In this document: one piece after another, positions 35,777 through 44,330 of the stretch | Layout of the letters: every line of letters begins with the position of its first letter | Position numbering within the stretch: position 1 is the stretch's first letter | Assembly: GCF_016735615.1 (NCBI RefSeq) | Contig: NZ_JAERSF010000003.1 | Coordinates: forward strand, 62,001 to 126,000 | Length of the DNA stretch: 64,000 nucleotides | Source: Flavobacterium tagetis | Lineage (GTDB): Bacteria > Bacteroidota > Bacteroidia > Flavobacteriales > Flavobacteriaceae | Reading direction: 5' to 3' | Translations under genes and position numbers: made by a program | Notes under the pieces: model-generated | Databases searched by the model: none | Seen by the model: the letters and a program-made list of their open reading frames with translations, nothing else | Told to the model about the DNA's origin: nothing

Positions 35777-35827
35777 ATGAGAAAACATTAGTCTTTCCCA
35801 GATTCCCTTTATAAAAATAGCAATAAC

Positions 35828-35848
35828 GCTAATGCTTTTGGCATTGGC
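35828..35848 (+). other. Hairpin between leader ORF and TlpA gene
   Basis: GCTAATGC pairs with GCATTGGC (one G-U pair) around a TTTTG loop, 38 bp before the TlpA start. Only scattered T follow, so this may be a weak terminator or an RNA-stability element. The other parts of the 560-bp gap hold the promoter, riboswitch and short ORF listed here. Confidence 0.4.
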
Positions 35849-35886
35849 CTGAAATTCTTTTGTCTAATCTTAAAAACTAAAATAAA

Positions 35887-36876
35887 ATGAAAAAAATACT
35901 ATTAGGTTTTGCTTTGCTTTTTGGAGCTGTTCAAACTCAAGCTCAGGAAAATAATTTACAATTAAAAGGAACTGTTGTCGACACCGTGGCACAATATGTC
36001 TATTTGCAGAAGTTTCACAATAAAATGTTTACCACGATAGATTCGGCAAATGTAAAAGACGGAAATTTTAGTTTTAAAACGAAAGTAAAAACACCAGAGT
36101 TATATGGACTGAGCGTCAATACAGAAAGTTCTCCATTGTATATTTTTCTTGAAAAAGATCCGATTACAGTAAAACTAAGTCCGAAGAAATATTATACGGC
36201 TTCTGTAGTTGAAGGTTCAACTTCTCAAGATTTGTTTGAAACTTATAAAAAGACGAAAGATGTAGAAATCAGTAAATTCATAACAGAACATCCAAAATCT
36301 ATTGTTTCGGCTTATGTATTATATAGAAACTGGTCTTATAGATTAACGCCAGAACAAATTACACAAAATATTGCTTTGCTGGATAAAAGTCTTCAAAATA
36401 CTACTTACGTGAAAGAATTAAAAGAACTGGCTATTGTTTTAGACGGATTAGCAGTAGGTAAAAAGGCCCCAGATTTTACAGCAAATGATCCTGACGGAAA
36501 GCCAGTTCGCCTTTATGAAAATTTGAAAGGTTACACTTTGGTTGATTTCTGGGCGTCTTGGTGTGGTCCATGTCGAAAAGAGAATCCAAATATTGTTGCG
36601 GCTTACAAAGAATTTCATGATAAAGGATTCAATATTGTGGCAATTTCTTTAGATAAAAAGAAAGAAAATTGGATTAAAGGAATTCAAGATGATAATTTAA
36701 CATGGACACATGTTTCTGACTTGCTTTTCTGGAACAGTGCAGTTGCCAAATTATACGGTGTTAGAGCAATTCCTGGTAATTATTTAATTGATTCTAAAGG
36801 AATAATCGTTGCCAAAAACCTGCACGGAGAAGAATTACAATCTACATTAAAGTCACTTTTGGAGAATAAAATTTAA
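35887..36876 (+). CDS. TlpA-like thioredoxin-fold protein with DUF4369-like N-terminus
   Basis: A 329-residue periplasmic thiol-disulfide protein. Signal peptide about 1-19; residues 20-115 look like the DUF4369 domain found in many Bacteroidota TlpA proteins; a helical linker leads to an AhpC/TlpA redoxin domain from about 190 (GKKAPDFTANDPDG) with redox motif WCGPC at 225-229 and the cis-proline region RAIPGNYLID. It probably reduces or isomerises disulfides in the periplasm. It is the first long gene behind the SAM-I riboswitch and is followed by a cysteine-desulfurase-like gene, which links it to sulfur metabolism. Confidence 0.9.
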   Translation: MKKILLGFALLFGAVQTQAQENNLQLKGTVVDTVAQYVYLQKFHNKMFTTIDSANVKDGNFSFKTKVKTPELYGLSVNTESSPLYIFLEKDPITVKLSPKKYYTASVVEGSTSQDLFETYKKTKDVEISKFITEHPKSIVSAYVLYRNWSYRLTPEQITQNIALLDKSLQNTTYVKELKELAIVLDGLAVGKKAPDFTANDPDGKPVRLYENLKGYTLVDFWASWCGPCRKENPNIVAAYKEFHDKGFNIVAISLDKKKENWIKGIQDDNLTWTHVSDLLFWNSAVAKLYGVRAIPGNYLIDSKGIIVAKNLHGEELQSTLKSLLENKI

Positions 36877-36936
36877 TAAAGTTTCAAAAGAAGAAAAAGT
36901 AATAATACAATTTAGTTAATTTAAAATGGTAAGGAT

Positions 36937-38415
36937 ATGAATGCTATTGAGTCAACAACAAAACCAACAGAATCTGAGTGTTACTTCTCTAAGTTTAGAG
37001 AAAATACAGTAGGAATTGATCATATTTTCGAATCGGTTTATGGAGAACAAAATCTAGTTTACGCAGACTGGGTTGCCAGCGGAAGATTATACGCCCCGAT
37101 TGAAGATATAATGCTCAATAAAATTGGTCCAATGATAGCCAATACACATTCATTTTCGAGTCAGACGGGAAAAACGTCTACTTATGCTTATCAGTATGCG
37201 AGAGAAATCATTAAAAATTCGGTTAATGCCAAAGAATCAGATGTTTTGGTAACAACGGGAAGCGGAATGACGGCTGCATTATCGAAACTGCAACGCATTA
37301 TGGGAGTGAGAAAAAATTACGAATCTGAAATAGATAAACCAGTGGTTTTTATTACTCATATGGAACATCATTCCAATCAAGTTCCGTGGTATGAAATTAA
37401 TGCAGATGTTGTGATTCTCTCCCCTGATGAAAATAATTTGGTCGACCCAAAAGTTCTTTCAGAAGAAATAAAAAAATATGCTGACAGAAGTTTAAAAATT
37501 GGCTCGTTTACAGCTTGTTCGAATGTTACGGGAATTATTACGCCATATCACGAATTAGCCAAAATTATGCATCAAAATGGTGGACTTTGTTTTGTAGATT
37601 TTGCTGCTTCAGCGCCGTATGTCAAAATCGATATGCACCCAAATGATCCAGAAGAACAACTAGATGCAATTTTCTTTTCTCCGCATAAATTTTTAGGAGG
37701 ACCAGGAACGTGCGGTATTTTGGTTTTCGATGAAAAATTATACCAATCTGATTTTCCTGATAATCCGGGCGGCGGAAATGTAAAATGGACAAATCCGCTA
37801 GGAAAATATTGTTATAGTGATGTGATAGAAGTTAGGGAAGATGGTGGAACTCCAGGATTTCTGCAGGTTATTAGAACGGCATTGGCTTTAGAATTAAAAG
37901 AGCAAATGGGAGTTGAGAATATCAAAAAGAGAGAAAAAGAACTGCTTGATCTTTGTTTTTCTAGACTTCAAAAAATAAAAGGATTATCTATTTTAGGAGA
38001 TTTAACAACAGAGAGAATTGGCTGTGTTTCTTTTATAATCGAAGATATTCACTACAATTTGATCGTGAGACTTTTAAATGACCGTTTCGGAATTCAGGTT
38101 CGTGGAGGCTGGTCGTGTGCGAGTACTTATGCGCATTATTTGTTCAATATCAACGAAAAGAAATCGACTGAAATTACAAATGAATTATTACAGCGAAATC
38201 AGACCAATAAGCCAGGTTGGGTTCGCTTATCATTGCATCCAATTACGACCAATGAAGAGCTTTTTTATATCTGTGATGCGATTGAAAAAATAGCTACGAA
38301 TTATAAAAAATGGAAGAAAGATTACGAATATAATGCGGTTTCAAACGAATTTGAAAATCCGAAGATTAAAGATAACATCGAAAGAGATGTAAAAGAATGG
38401 TTTGAGTTAAGTTAG
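36937..38415 (+). CDS. Class V aminotransferase, cysteine-desulfurase-like
   Basis: A 492-residue cytoplasmic PLP enzyme of the NifS/CsdA-like fold. The PLP lysine is K251 in FFSPHKFLGGPG, with an Asp-containing VDFAASAPY before it and HMEHHSNQVPW upstream. C394 in RGGWSCAS sits where desulfurases keep the catalytic Cys. It is about 80 residues longer than SufS, with extra sequence at both ends. Activity on cysteine or a related thiol is plausible and agrees with the upstream SAM-I riboswitch, but the true substrate is unknown. The gene is 60 bp after the TlpA gene. Confidence 0.85.
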   Translation: MNAIESTTKPTESECYFSKFRENTVGIDHIFESVYGEQNLVYADWVASGRLYAPIEDIMLNKIGPMIANTHSFSSQTGKTSTYAYQYAREIIKNSVNAKESDVLVTTGSGMTAALSKLQRIMGVRKNYESEIDKPVVFITHMEHHSNQVPWYEINADVVILSPDENNLVDPKVLSEEIKKYADRSLKIGSFTACSNVTGIITPYHELAKIMHQNGGLCFVDFAASAPYVKIDMHPNDPEEQLDAIFFSPHKFLGGPGTCGILVFDEKLYQSDFPDNPGGGNVKWTNPLGKYCYSDVIEVREDGGTPGFLQVIRTALALELKEQMGVENIKKREKELLDLCFSRLQKIKGLSILGDLTTERIGCVSFIIEDIHYNLIVRLLNDRFGIQVRGGWSCASTYAHYLFNINEKKSTEITNELLQRNQTNKPGWVRLSLHPITTNEELFYICDAIEKIATNYKKWKKDYEYNAVSNEFENPKIKDNIERDVKEWFELS

Positions 38416-38420
38416 TTTTT

Positions 38421-38461
38421 AACCCGACAGAATTTATCCTAAACTTAGGAATTGTCGGGTT
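38421..38461 (+). other. Nested hairpin between aminotransferase and cupin genes
   Basis: Outer arms AACCCGACA and TGTCGGGTT enclose inner arms TCCTAA and TTAGGA. An A-run rather than a T-run follows on the plus strand, so this is not a standard forward terminator. It may tune the relative level of the cupin mRNA. Confidence 0.55.
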
Positions 38462-38504
38462 TAAAAAAAAGTTATTTGACTGAAATAAAAAAAAAGAATA
38501 TAGT

Positions 38505-38978
38505 ATGAAAACAATTCCGAGAAGAATCGTAACAGGTTTACGAAACGGAAAATCAATTATAGAAAAAGATGAGGTTGTAACGAATGTTTCAGAACATTTT
38601 CCAGGTTTGATTATTTCTGATATCTGGTCTACACATTCGACTCCTGCAAAATTTGAAGAAAAAGTTATTGAGAATACTGCTTTTCCAAATACGCCAAAAA
38701 ACGGAAGTTATTTTCGTTACGTACAGATTCCGACCGATAAAGATTTGGGAGTGATAGCCTTAGAAGGAGAACCGCATCCGCTGATGCATCAGACCGATAC
38801 TTTAGATTACATTATCATTATTTCTGGTGAAATTTATTTGATTGTAGACGAAGAAGAAACTTTACTGCAAGCTGGAGATATTGTAATTCAGCGCGGAACT
38901 AACCACGCGTGGAGCAACCGATCCGACTCGCCCTGTATTCAACTGGCGATTTTATTGGACGCCGCAAAAGCAGAATAA
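38505..38978 (+). CDS. Cupin-domain protein
   Basis: A 157-residue single cupin. The conserved barrel has metal-ligand-like H at PHPLMHQTDTLDY and GDIVIQRGTNHAW (about 128-140), so a metal centre is likely. The N-terminal 60 residues (RRIVTGLRNGKSII) resemble small cupins linked to oxidative or ring-modifying enzymes. Function is unknown. It is the last gene of the riboswitch-led run and ends before a terminator at 39019. Confidence 0.8.
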   Translation: MKTIPRRIVTGLRNGKSIIEKDEVVTNVSEHFPGLIISDIWSTHSTPAKFEEKVIENTAFPNTPKNGSYFRYVQIPTDKDLGVIALEGEPHPLMHQTDTLDYIIIISGEIYLIVDEEETLLQAGDIVIQRGTNHAWSNRSDSPCIQLAILLDAAKAE

Positions 38979-39018
38979 TATAAATTACACGCCGATAACT
39001 ACATTTTGATTTATTTGT

Positions 39019-39056
39019 AAAATTGCAATGATCTATTTGATTGTTGCAATTTTTTT
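39019..39056 (+). terminator. Terminator after the cupin gene
   Basis: AAAATTGCAA pairs with TTGCAATTTT around a 15-nt loop, ending in a T-run. Confidence 0.82.
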
Positions 39057-39084
39057 ATGGCTTAAAACAGGGCTGGAATTTCTT

Positions 39085-39118
39085 AAAATTGTTCCATTTT
39101 ATAAAATGAAACAATTTT
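39085..39118. promoter_or_regulatory. 34-bp near-perfect palindrome, candidate operator
   Basis: Two 17-bp half-sites meet with no spacer and differ from perfect symmetry at a single pair. Each half contains AAAATTGTTTCATTTTA or its one-base variant. It lies 189 bp before the TolC-HlyD-MFS operon and could bind a TetR- or MarR-type dimer; no such regulator is adjacent. Nothing else is recognised in the gap to 39306. Confidence 0.55.
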
Positions 39119-39306
39119 GATTGTTTATAGTATAAAGTATTGAATAAGAATTGTTTAAATTTATACGAAAATCATAATGTTGGAATAGCAGAATCCAAAT
39201 TAACCATCGTAATTTTTCCGCCTAGCTAAAATTTAATTCTCTCGAAAGTTCTGCTAATGTTGATTGCAAATTTCCCAAAAGTGCAAAATTAAATCAATAT
39301 CATCTC

Positions 39307-40653
39307 ATGAGCTATTGGCGGTTTAAAGTTTTTCGTTTAAAGCATTTAGCTCTTTTTTTATTGAGCTGCAGTCTCAATGTAAGTTTTGCGCAGCAGGATG
39401 CGATCAGTCTGGCGTCTGCAAAAAAAATAAGATTGGATGAAGCCATTTTATTAGGCATTAAAAATAACCGTCAATTAAAATTGGCCAATGCAGATTTGGC
39501 TATTGCGAATGAAAATGTCAGTCAGGCCAAAATTGCAAAAGCGCCAAGAATAAGCTTAAATGGTGGCTATAATTATATTGGTGATCCCAAAATCTATGAA
39601 GGATTTTATGCTAGAAATGTTACCGTAGATTATTACGATCATCAAGGTTTTGCCAATATTGTTTCTTCACTCCCAATTTATGCTGGAAATGCCATTAATA
39701 CCAGAATTAATCAGCAGGAATTAATCAGTGAGATGCAGGAATCTGCTGTGAAAATGACAGAAGCCGATGTCAAGAATGCGATTACAGAGCAATATTTTAC
39801 ACTTGAGAAATTATACCGTCAGATTGAGGTCACGAAACAGAATATTATCAATACCGATATCCGAATAAATCAGTTAAAATCGCGTGTAAAAAATGGTCAG
39901 AATCTTACGAGTGATCTTTTGAGAACCGAATTGCAGCAATCTAATTTTAAAGTTTCGGTTTTTAGAAGTACCAATACTATTCAGCTTATTAGCAATTATT
40001 TGGACATTTTAATCGGTTTTCCAACCAATACGATTCTGAAACCAGAAGTGACAGAAAGCATGATTCCGACAGAAAATATGAATCTACAGCAAAGTTTGGA
40101 AGAGGCTTTTCAGAATAGAGAGGAAATAAAACGGGCGGGAATAAGAATCAAGTTATCGGAATCGTCATTGAGTTTGACCAAAAGCGGATTTAAACCCAAC
40201 TTAAATGCAAATATTATTCTGAATACCGAATATCCGGCGCAATGGCCCAATTATGTCAATATTCTCAATTATTGGGCGGCGGGACTTTCTTTGAATTGGG
40301 ATATTTCGAGTTTTTATAATTTGAAACATCGCATTAGCGGCGATAAACTGGAAATTGATAAAAGTAATATTGCCCTAGAAGTGACCAAAGACCAAATTAC
40401 TACCGAAGTTAAAAATGCTTATGTGAGATATGCAGAAAGCAAAGAAAATATCAAAACCTACAAAAAAGATGTAGAGTTGTCGATGAGCAATTATAAAATT
40501 GTGAAAAGCCGTTATGACAACGATTTTGCTTTAATCAGCGAGATTGTTGATGCAGAATTACAGCTGAACAACTCTAGAATTTCACTTGTAAACGCCAATT
40601 TAGATTTAATCATTCAATATTACTCACTTCAATATGCAATGGGCAAACTTTAA
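39307..40653 (+). CDS. TolC-family outer-membrane efflux protein
   Basis: A 448-residue TolC-like channel with signal peptide (about 1-28). Two OEP repeats are visible, about 40-240 and 260-448: RLDEAILLGIKNNRQLKLANADLAIANENV at the start of the first, and EEIKRAGIRIKLSESSL in the second, both long helices typical of the periplasmic tunnel. It spans the outer membrane and joins the HlyD adaptor (11 bp downstream) and the MFS pump to form a tripartite exporter. Substrate unknown, probably drugs or lipophilic compounds. Confidence 0.93.
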   Translation: MSYWRFKVFRLKHLALFLLSCSLNVSFAQQDAISLASAKKIRLDEAILLGIKNNRQLKLANADLAIANENVSQAKIAKAPRISLNGGYNYIGDPKIYEGFYARNVTVDYYDHQGFANIVSSLPIYAGNAINTRINQQELISEMQESAVKMTEADVKNAITEQYFTLEKLYRQIEVTKQNIINTDIRINQLKSRVKNGQNLTSDLLRTELQQSNFKVSVFRSTNTIQLISNYLDILIGFPTNTILKPEVTESMIPTENMNLQQSLEEAFQNREEIKRAGIRIKLSESSLSLTKSGFKPNLNANIILNTEYPAQWPNYVNILNYWAAGLSLNWDISSFYNLKHRISGDKLEIDKSNIALEVTKDQITTEVKNAYVRYAESKENIKTYKKDVELSMSNYKIVKSRYDNDFALISEIVDAELQLNNSRISLVNANLDLIIQYYSLQYAMGKL

Positions 40654-40664
40654 TACATCTTGTT

Positions 40665-41729
40665 ATGAGCGAAGCAGATACACAAAACGGAGCGGTTCAG
40701 AAAAATGAAAAAAGAAGAAACACAATTCTAACGGTATTGTCATTTGTTTTTTTGATTGCGGGCGGTTTGTGGATTTTAAGTTTATTCTTTGATTTCAGTT
40801 CTTATGAAACCACCAATAATGCCCAAGTTGAAGCTTACATCAATAATGTCGTGGCACGTGCTACGGGACATATTAAAGAAATACGTTTCGAAGCCAATCA
40901 GAAGGTTCAGAAAGGAGATACATTGGTTGTTTTAGACGATTCAGAATATATTATTAAAGTCAAGCAGGCCGAAGCAGATTTGGCTATAGCCGAAGGAAAT
41001 TTGCATTCGTTGCAGCAAAATATTACGACTTCTATTTCTAATCAGGCTTCGGGAAAAGAGAAATTGGCTGGGGATTTGGCGAGTTTAGACAAAGCGCAAA
41101 AAGACTATCAGCGTTTCAAAAATATGTATGCCGATTCGGCCGTAACGCGAAATCAGTACGATCAGGTTATTTCCAAATTAAAATCGGAAGAAGCGTATGT
41201 AAAGGCGGGCAGAAAAGGTTTGGACGCGAGCAGTTCGATTACCAAACAGAGTTCTATTAATCTTGAAGCTGCCACGGCGACGGTTGCCAGAAAGAAAGCA
41301 GATCTGGATGCGGCAAAACTTCAATTGTCATATACAGTCATTATGGCTCCAACCAGTGGTTTTGTGGGCGAACGAAATTTGTCTATTGGCGAATTAATCA
41401 ATGCTAACCAAACCATTGCGACAATTGTGCTAACTGAAAAATTATGGATTTCGGCCAATTTTAAAGAAACGCAAATAGAGAAAATAAAACAGGGACAAGA
41501 AGTAACCATTACGATTGATGCCTTGGATGGAAAAGAGTTTAAAGGAAAAGTAGTTGGTTTTTCTCCTGCCACGGGAGCCAAATTCTCAATGGTAGAACCC
41601 GATAATTCAACTGGAAATTTTGTAAAAATCACACAGCGTATTCCTGTTAGAATTGAATTTGAAACTCCCACAAAAGAGCTTCAGGAAGTAAGACCTGGAA
41701 TGAATGTAACAGTTGATGTAAAAAAATAA
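40665..41729 (+). CDS. HlyD/EmrA-family membrane-fusion protein
   Basis: A 354-residue periplasmic adaptor with one N-terminal membrane helix (about 18-40). The biotinyl-lipoyl-like motif ETTNNAQVEAYINNVVARATG starts the first half of the fold, a coiled-coil hairpin follows (about 100-210), and the second lipoyl half has LSYTVIMAPTSGFVG. EmrA-type adaptors pair with 14-helix MFS pumps, as found here 3 bp downstream. Confidence 0.93.
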   Translation: MSEADTQNGAVQKNEKRRNTILTVLSFVFLIAGGLWILSLFFDFSSYETTNNAQVEAYINNVVARATGHIKEIRFEANQKVQKGDTLVVLDDSEYIIKVKQAEADLAIAEGNLHSLQQNITTSISNQASGKEKLAGDLASLDKAQKDYQRFKNMYADSAVTRNQYDQVISKLKSEEAYVKAGRKGLDASSSITKQSSINLEAATATVARKKADLDAAKLQLSYTVIMAPTSGFVGERNLSIGELINANQTIATIVLTEKLWISANFKETQIEKIKQGQEVTITIDALDGKEFKGKVVGFSPATGAKFSMVEPDNSTGNFVKITQRIPVRIEFETPTKELQEVRPGMNVTVDVKK

Positions 41730-41732
41730 AAG

Positions 41733-43301
41733 ATGTTTGCAGGAAAAAAAGGAAGCGTTTTTACACTGACAGGATTGTACATCCTGACGATTCCTTTTTT
41801 TAACGGACTCAATGTTACGACTTATGATAATTCGCAGATATTAGGACATTTTGGTCCCTCTACAACCGCTTTTAGCTATGCGGTTTACGTTCCCATTTTT
41901 GTTATGCTAGCTTTTCTGCCTTTAGGTTTGAAATTAGGAAAACAAATCAAGGTTAGAACCATGATTTTATCGGTTTCATTTTTATCCTTAATCTTCAATA
42001 CTGCTTCATTGTTTGCACCAACAATTGCTTGGTTTGTTTTATGCCGTTCTCTTTTGGCAATGGTTTCGGTTATAGGAATATTTGCTTCGATGGTGCCTAT
42101 TTTATTAAAATACAATCCTGCTTTAAATATGGCTTTGCTGTACGGAATTTTTCAGTTTATCCAGAAAGGAAGCCAGCATTTGTATCAATATTTGGGAGCG
42201 CATTTTGTAAGTTTTCATAATTGGACGTTTGGAATTTATTTCCTGAATGTCAATTTTTTGATCTGCATTCTTTTGGCTTGGTATTTTTATAAAGCCGATG
42301 TGGCACCCATGAAAACCAAATTCCAATTTGATTGGCGAGGTTGGATCATCCTGATTTTATTTTTTACGATTATTCTTTTTTTATGTGCCGAAGGACAAAC
42401 TAGAAATTGGTTCAGCGATCCTAAAATAACGCTGGCTTTTACAGTTTTATTTATTGTGGCAGGAATCTATCTGCTTCATGTTCGTTTTACGGAAGAACCT
42501 TTAATTAATCCCGATGTTTACAAATTTAAGAATGTGATTCCAGGCGCATTTTTGATGTTTTATATCGGATTAATAAATGGAACGGGAAGCGTCGTAACAG
42601 GATATATGACTAATATTTTAGGTTTTGATTCTGTTTTGGGAGCAGTAACGCATCTTTCGCTTTTAATTGGATTGTGCATCTCGATTCCGCTTTCGACTTA
42701 TCTTTTATACAAACGCATTTATCTGGCTACGATTTGGGTAATTGGTTTTGCCTGCTACGGAATGTATCATATTATACTTTTTTTCAGATTTTATCCCGGA
42801 ATCGATGCGTTTGATTTTTATCTGCCTTTAATTTTTAAAGGGTTAGGAATGGGGTTTCTTTTCCCTGTTTCACTCTTATATATTTCAGAAGGAATTCCTC
42901 CGTTTTTGAGCACGTCTCGCATGATGACGGGAATTATTGCTCAGGCTGTTTTTGCTTCTTTACTTGGAGGGGCTGTTTTAGGAACTTTTATTTCGAACAT
43001 GAATGTACAGCATAAAACAGGTCTGAGTCAGCAATTGAGTCCGCTAAACAAACAGGCCGAACAACAGCTGGAAAACTCAAAAAGGCAATTTTTATTCATG
43101 GGATTATCAGATGCCGAAGCGCAGAAAAAAGCAGAGAAAAGCCTTTCCAATCAAACTTCTCAAGCTTCTATGTTATTGGCTTACAAAGATATTTATCTCG
43201 TAATGTCGGCAGTTTGTTTTCTTCCAATTTTTGTAATACTGATTTTCAAACTTTGGCGAAGACCAATTGGAAGAGTAGAAGTAGAGCCGATACCGATTTG
43301 A
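41733..43301 (+). CDS. MFS efflux pump, EmrB/DHA2-like
   Basis: A 522-residue inner-membrane transporter with about 14 hydrophobic segments, the pump of the TolC-HlyD-MFS system. It departs from canonical EmrB in the first loop (NGLNVTTYDNSQILGHFG) and has a charged stretch near residue 430-475 before the last helix. The gene starts 3 bp after the adaptor stop, so all three are co-transcribed. Substrate unknown. Confidence 0.9.
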   Translation: MFAGKKGSVFTLTGLYILTIPFFNGLNVTTYDNSQILGHFGPSTTAFSYAVYVPIFVMLAFLPLGLKLGKQIKVRTMILSVSFLSLIFNTASLFAPTIAWFVLCRSLLAMVSVIGIFASMVPILLKYNPALNMALLYGIFQFIQKGSQHLYQYLGAHFVSFHNWTFGIYFLNVNFLICILLAWYFYKADVAPMKTKFQFDWRGWIILILFFTIILFLCAEGQTRNWFSDPKITLAFTVLFIVAGIYLLHVRFTEEPLINPDVYKFKNVIPGAFLMFYIGLINGTGSVVTGYMTNILGFDSVLGAVTHLSLLIGLCISIPLSTYLLYKRIYLATIWVIGFACYGMYHIILFFRFYPGIDAFDFYLPLIFKGLGMGFLFPVSLLYISEGIPPFLSTSRMMTGIIAQAVFASLLGGAVLGTFISNMNVQHKTGLSQQLSPLNKQAEQQLENSKRQFLFMGLSDAEAQKKAEKSLSNQTSQASMLLAYKDIYLVMSAVCFLPIFVILIFKLWRRPIGRVEVEPIPI

Positions 43302-43313
43302 GGGTGAAGAGTA

Positions 43314-43470
43314 AAGAAGCAAGAAGCAAGAAGCAAGAATATAGAATATAGAATATAGAATATAGAATATAGAATTTGTCCTTAGGCTTTGATATTGGAA
43401 TTTAGAATTTAGTTTTTTGGAATCTTAGGCTTCGGGATTGGAATTTGGAATTTAATATTTAGAATTTATA
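43314..43470. repeat. Period-7 repeats: GAAGCAA, GAATATA, TTGGAAT families
   Basis: The gap after the MFS gene is built from heptamers: GAAGCAA about three times, GAATATA about five times, then TTGGAAT/TTAGAAT units. No ORF or terminator is clear in it. Confidence 0.85.
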
Positions 43471-43472
43471 TT

Positions 43473-44198
43473 ATGATAGTTAAAAAAAGCCGTTTTTTAT
43501 ATCGCTTTTGGACACAAGAAAGCGGACTGAGTGGTATGCTGATACTTCTGTTTATCATGCACTTTATTATCATTCCGTTTTTTGGTGGTTATACGCGTTT
43601 TATGGCTGCGGTAAATATATTTTGGATGCTATTTCTCTTTGCCGGAATTATTGCATTATCCAAACATAAAAAGCAAGCTGTTCTGATCTCGATAATTCCC
43701 TTTTTGTTTATTATAACACAATGGATTAATTATTTTGAACATAATATTTTCATCCTCGTTGCCGATTTAATTCTCTCGGTTGCGATTATGCTGCTTTTGA
43801 TCACTTTGGTTTTAATAAAGGTTTTAGAACCTGGTCCTGTAACAACTTATCGCATTGTAGGGTCAATTGTTGTGTACATGCTTTTGGTTCACTTTTGGTC
43901 TACGCTTTATTTATTTCTTTTCCAGCATATTGAAGGCTCTTTTCAAATAACCGAATCTAAATTTTCGAGTAATAGCGATCTAGCTAGTTTTATGTATTTC
44001 AGTTATGTCTGTATCACTTCTACGGGCTTTGGTGAGATTGTGCCTCTCCATCCTTTGGCTAGATCTTTAGTCCAAATCGAAGTGCTTACGGGCGTTTTAT
44101 ATCCCGTAATCTTAATTGGAAGACTGGTTTCAGATGCCAATTTTGCGACTAATAAGACTGGGAAGAATCAAGATTATAGAAGAAAGAGTAAAGATTAG
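43473..44198 (+). CDS. Potassium-channel-like membrane protein
   Basis: A 241-residue protein with about five or six membrane segments. The C-terminal third is a pore module: a helix, the filter-like STGFGEIVPLHP in place of the usual TVGYGD, and a last helix LVQIEVLTGVLYPVILIGRLV. It resembles the Ion_trans_2 (two-TM potassium channel) fold added to an N-terminal four-helix unit. Ion selectivity is uncertain because of the Tyr-to-Phe and Asp-to-Glu changes in the filter. It stands alone between two repeat-rich gaps. Confidence 0.78.
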   Translation: MIVKKSRFLYRFWTQESGLSGMLILLFIMHFIIIPFFGGYTRFMAAVNIFWMLFLFAGIIALSKHKKQAVLISIIPFLFIITQWINYFEHNIFILVADLILSVAIMLLLITLVLIKVLEPGPVTTYRIVGSIVVYMLLVHFWSTLYLFLFQHIEGSFQITESKFSSNSDLASFMYFSYVCITSTGFGEIVPLHPLARSLVQIEVLTGVLYPVILIGRLVSDANFATNKTGKNQDYRRKSKD

Positions 44199-44328
44199 AG
44201 AAGAAAGAGGCAAGAAGCAAGATTAAAGAAGTTAGAGTAGAGATTTATAGAGAGAATTCATTTACTATTAACAATTCACAATTCACAATTTACAACTCAC
44301 AATTACCATTCACCATTAAAAACAATAA
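44199..44328. repeat. Period-7 repeats: GAAGCAA and AATTCAC families
   Basis: GAAGCAA-like units occur first, then AATTCAC, AATTCAC, AATTTAC, AACTCAC, AATTACC, ATTCACC at strict 7-bp spacing up to the next start codon. Confidence 0.85.
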
Positions 44329-44330
44329 CC

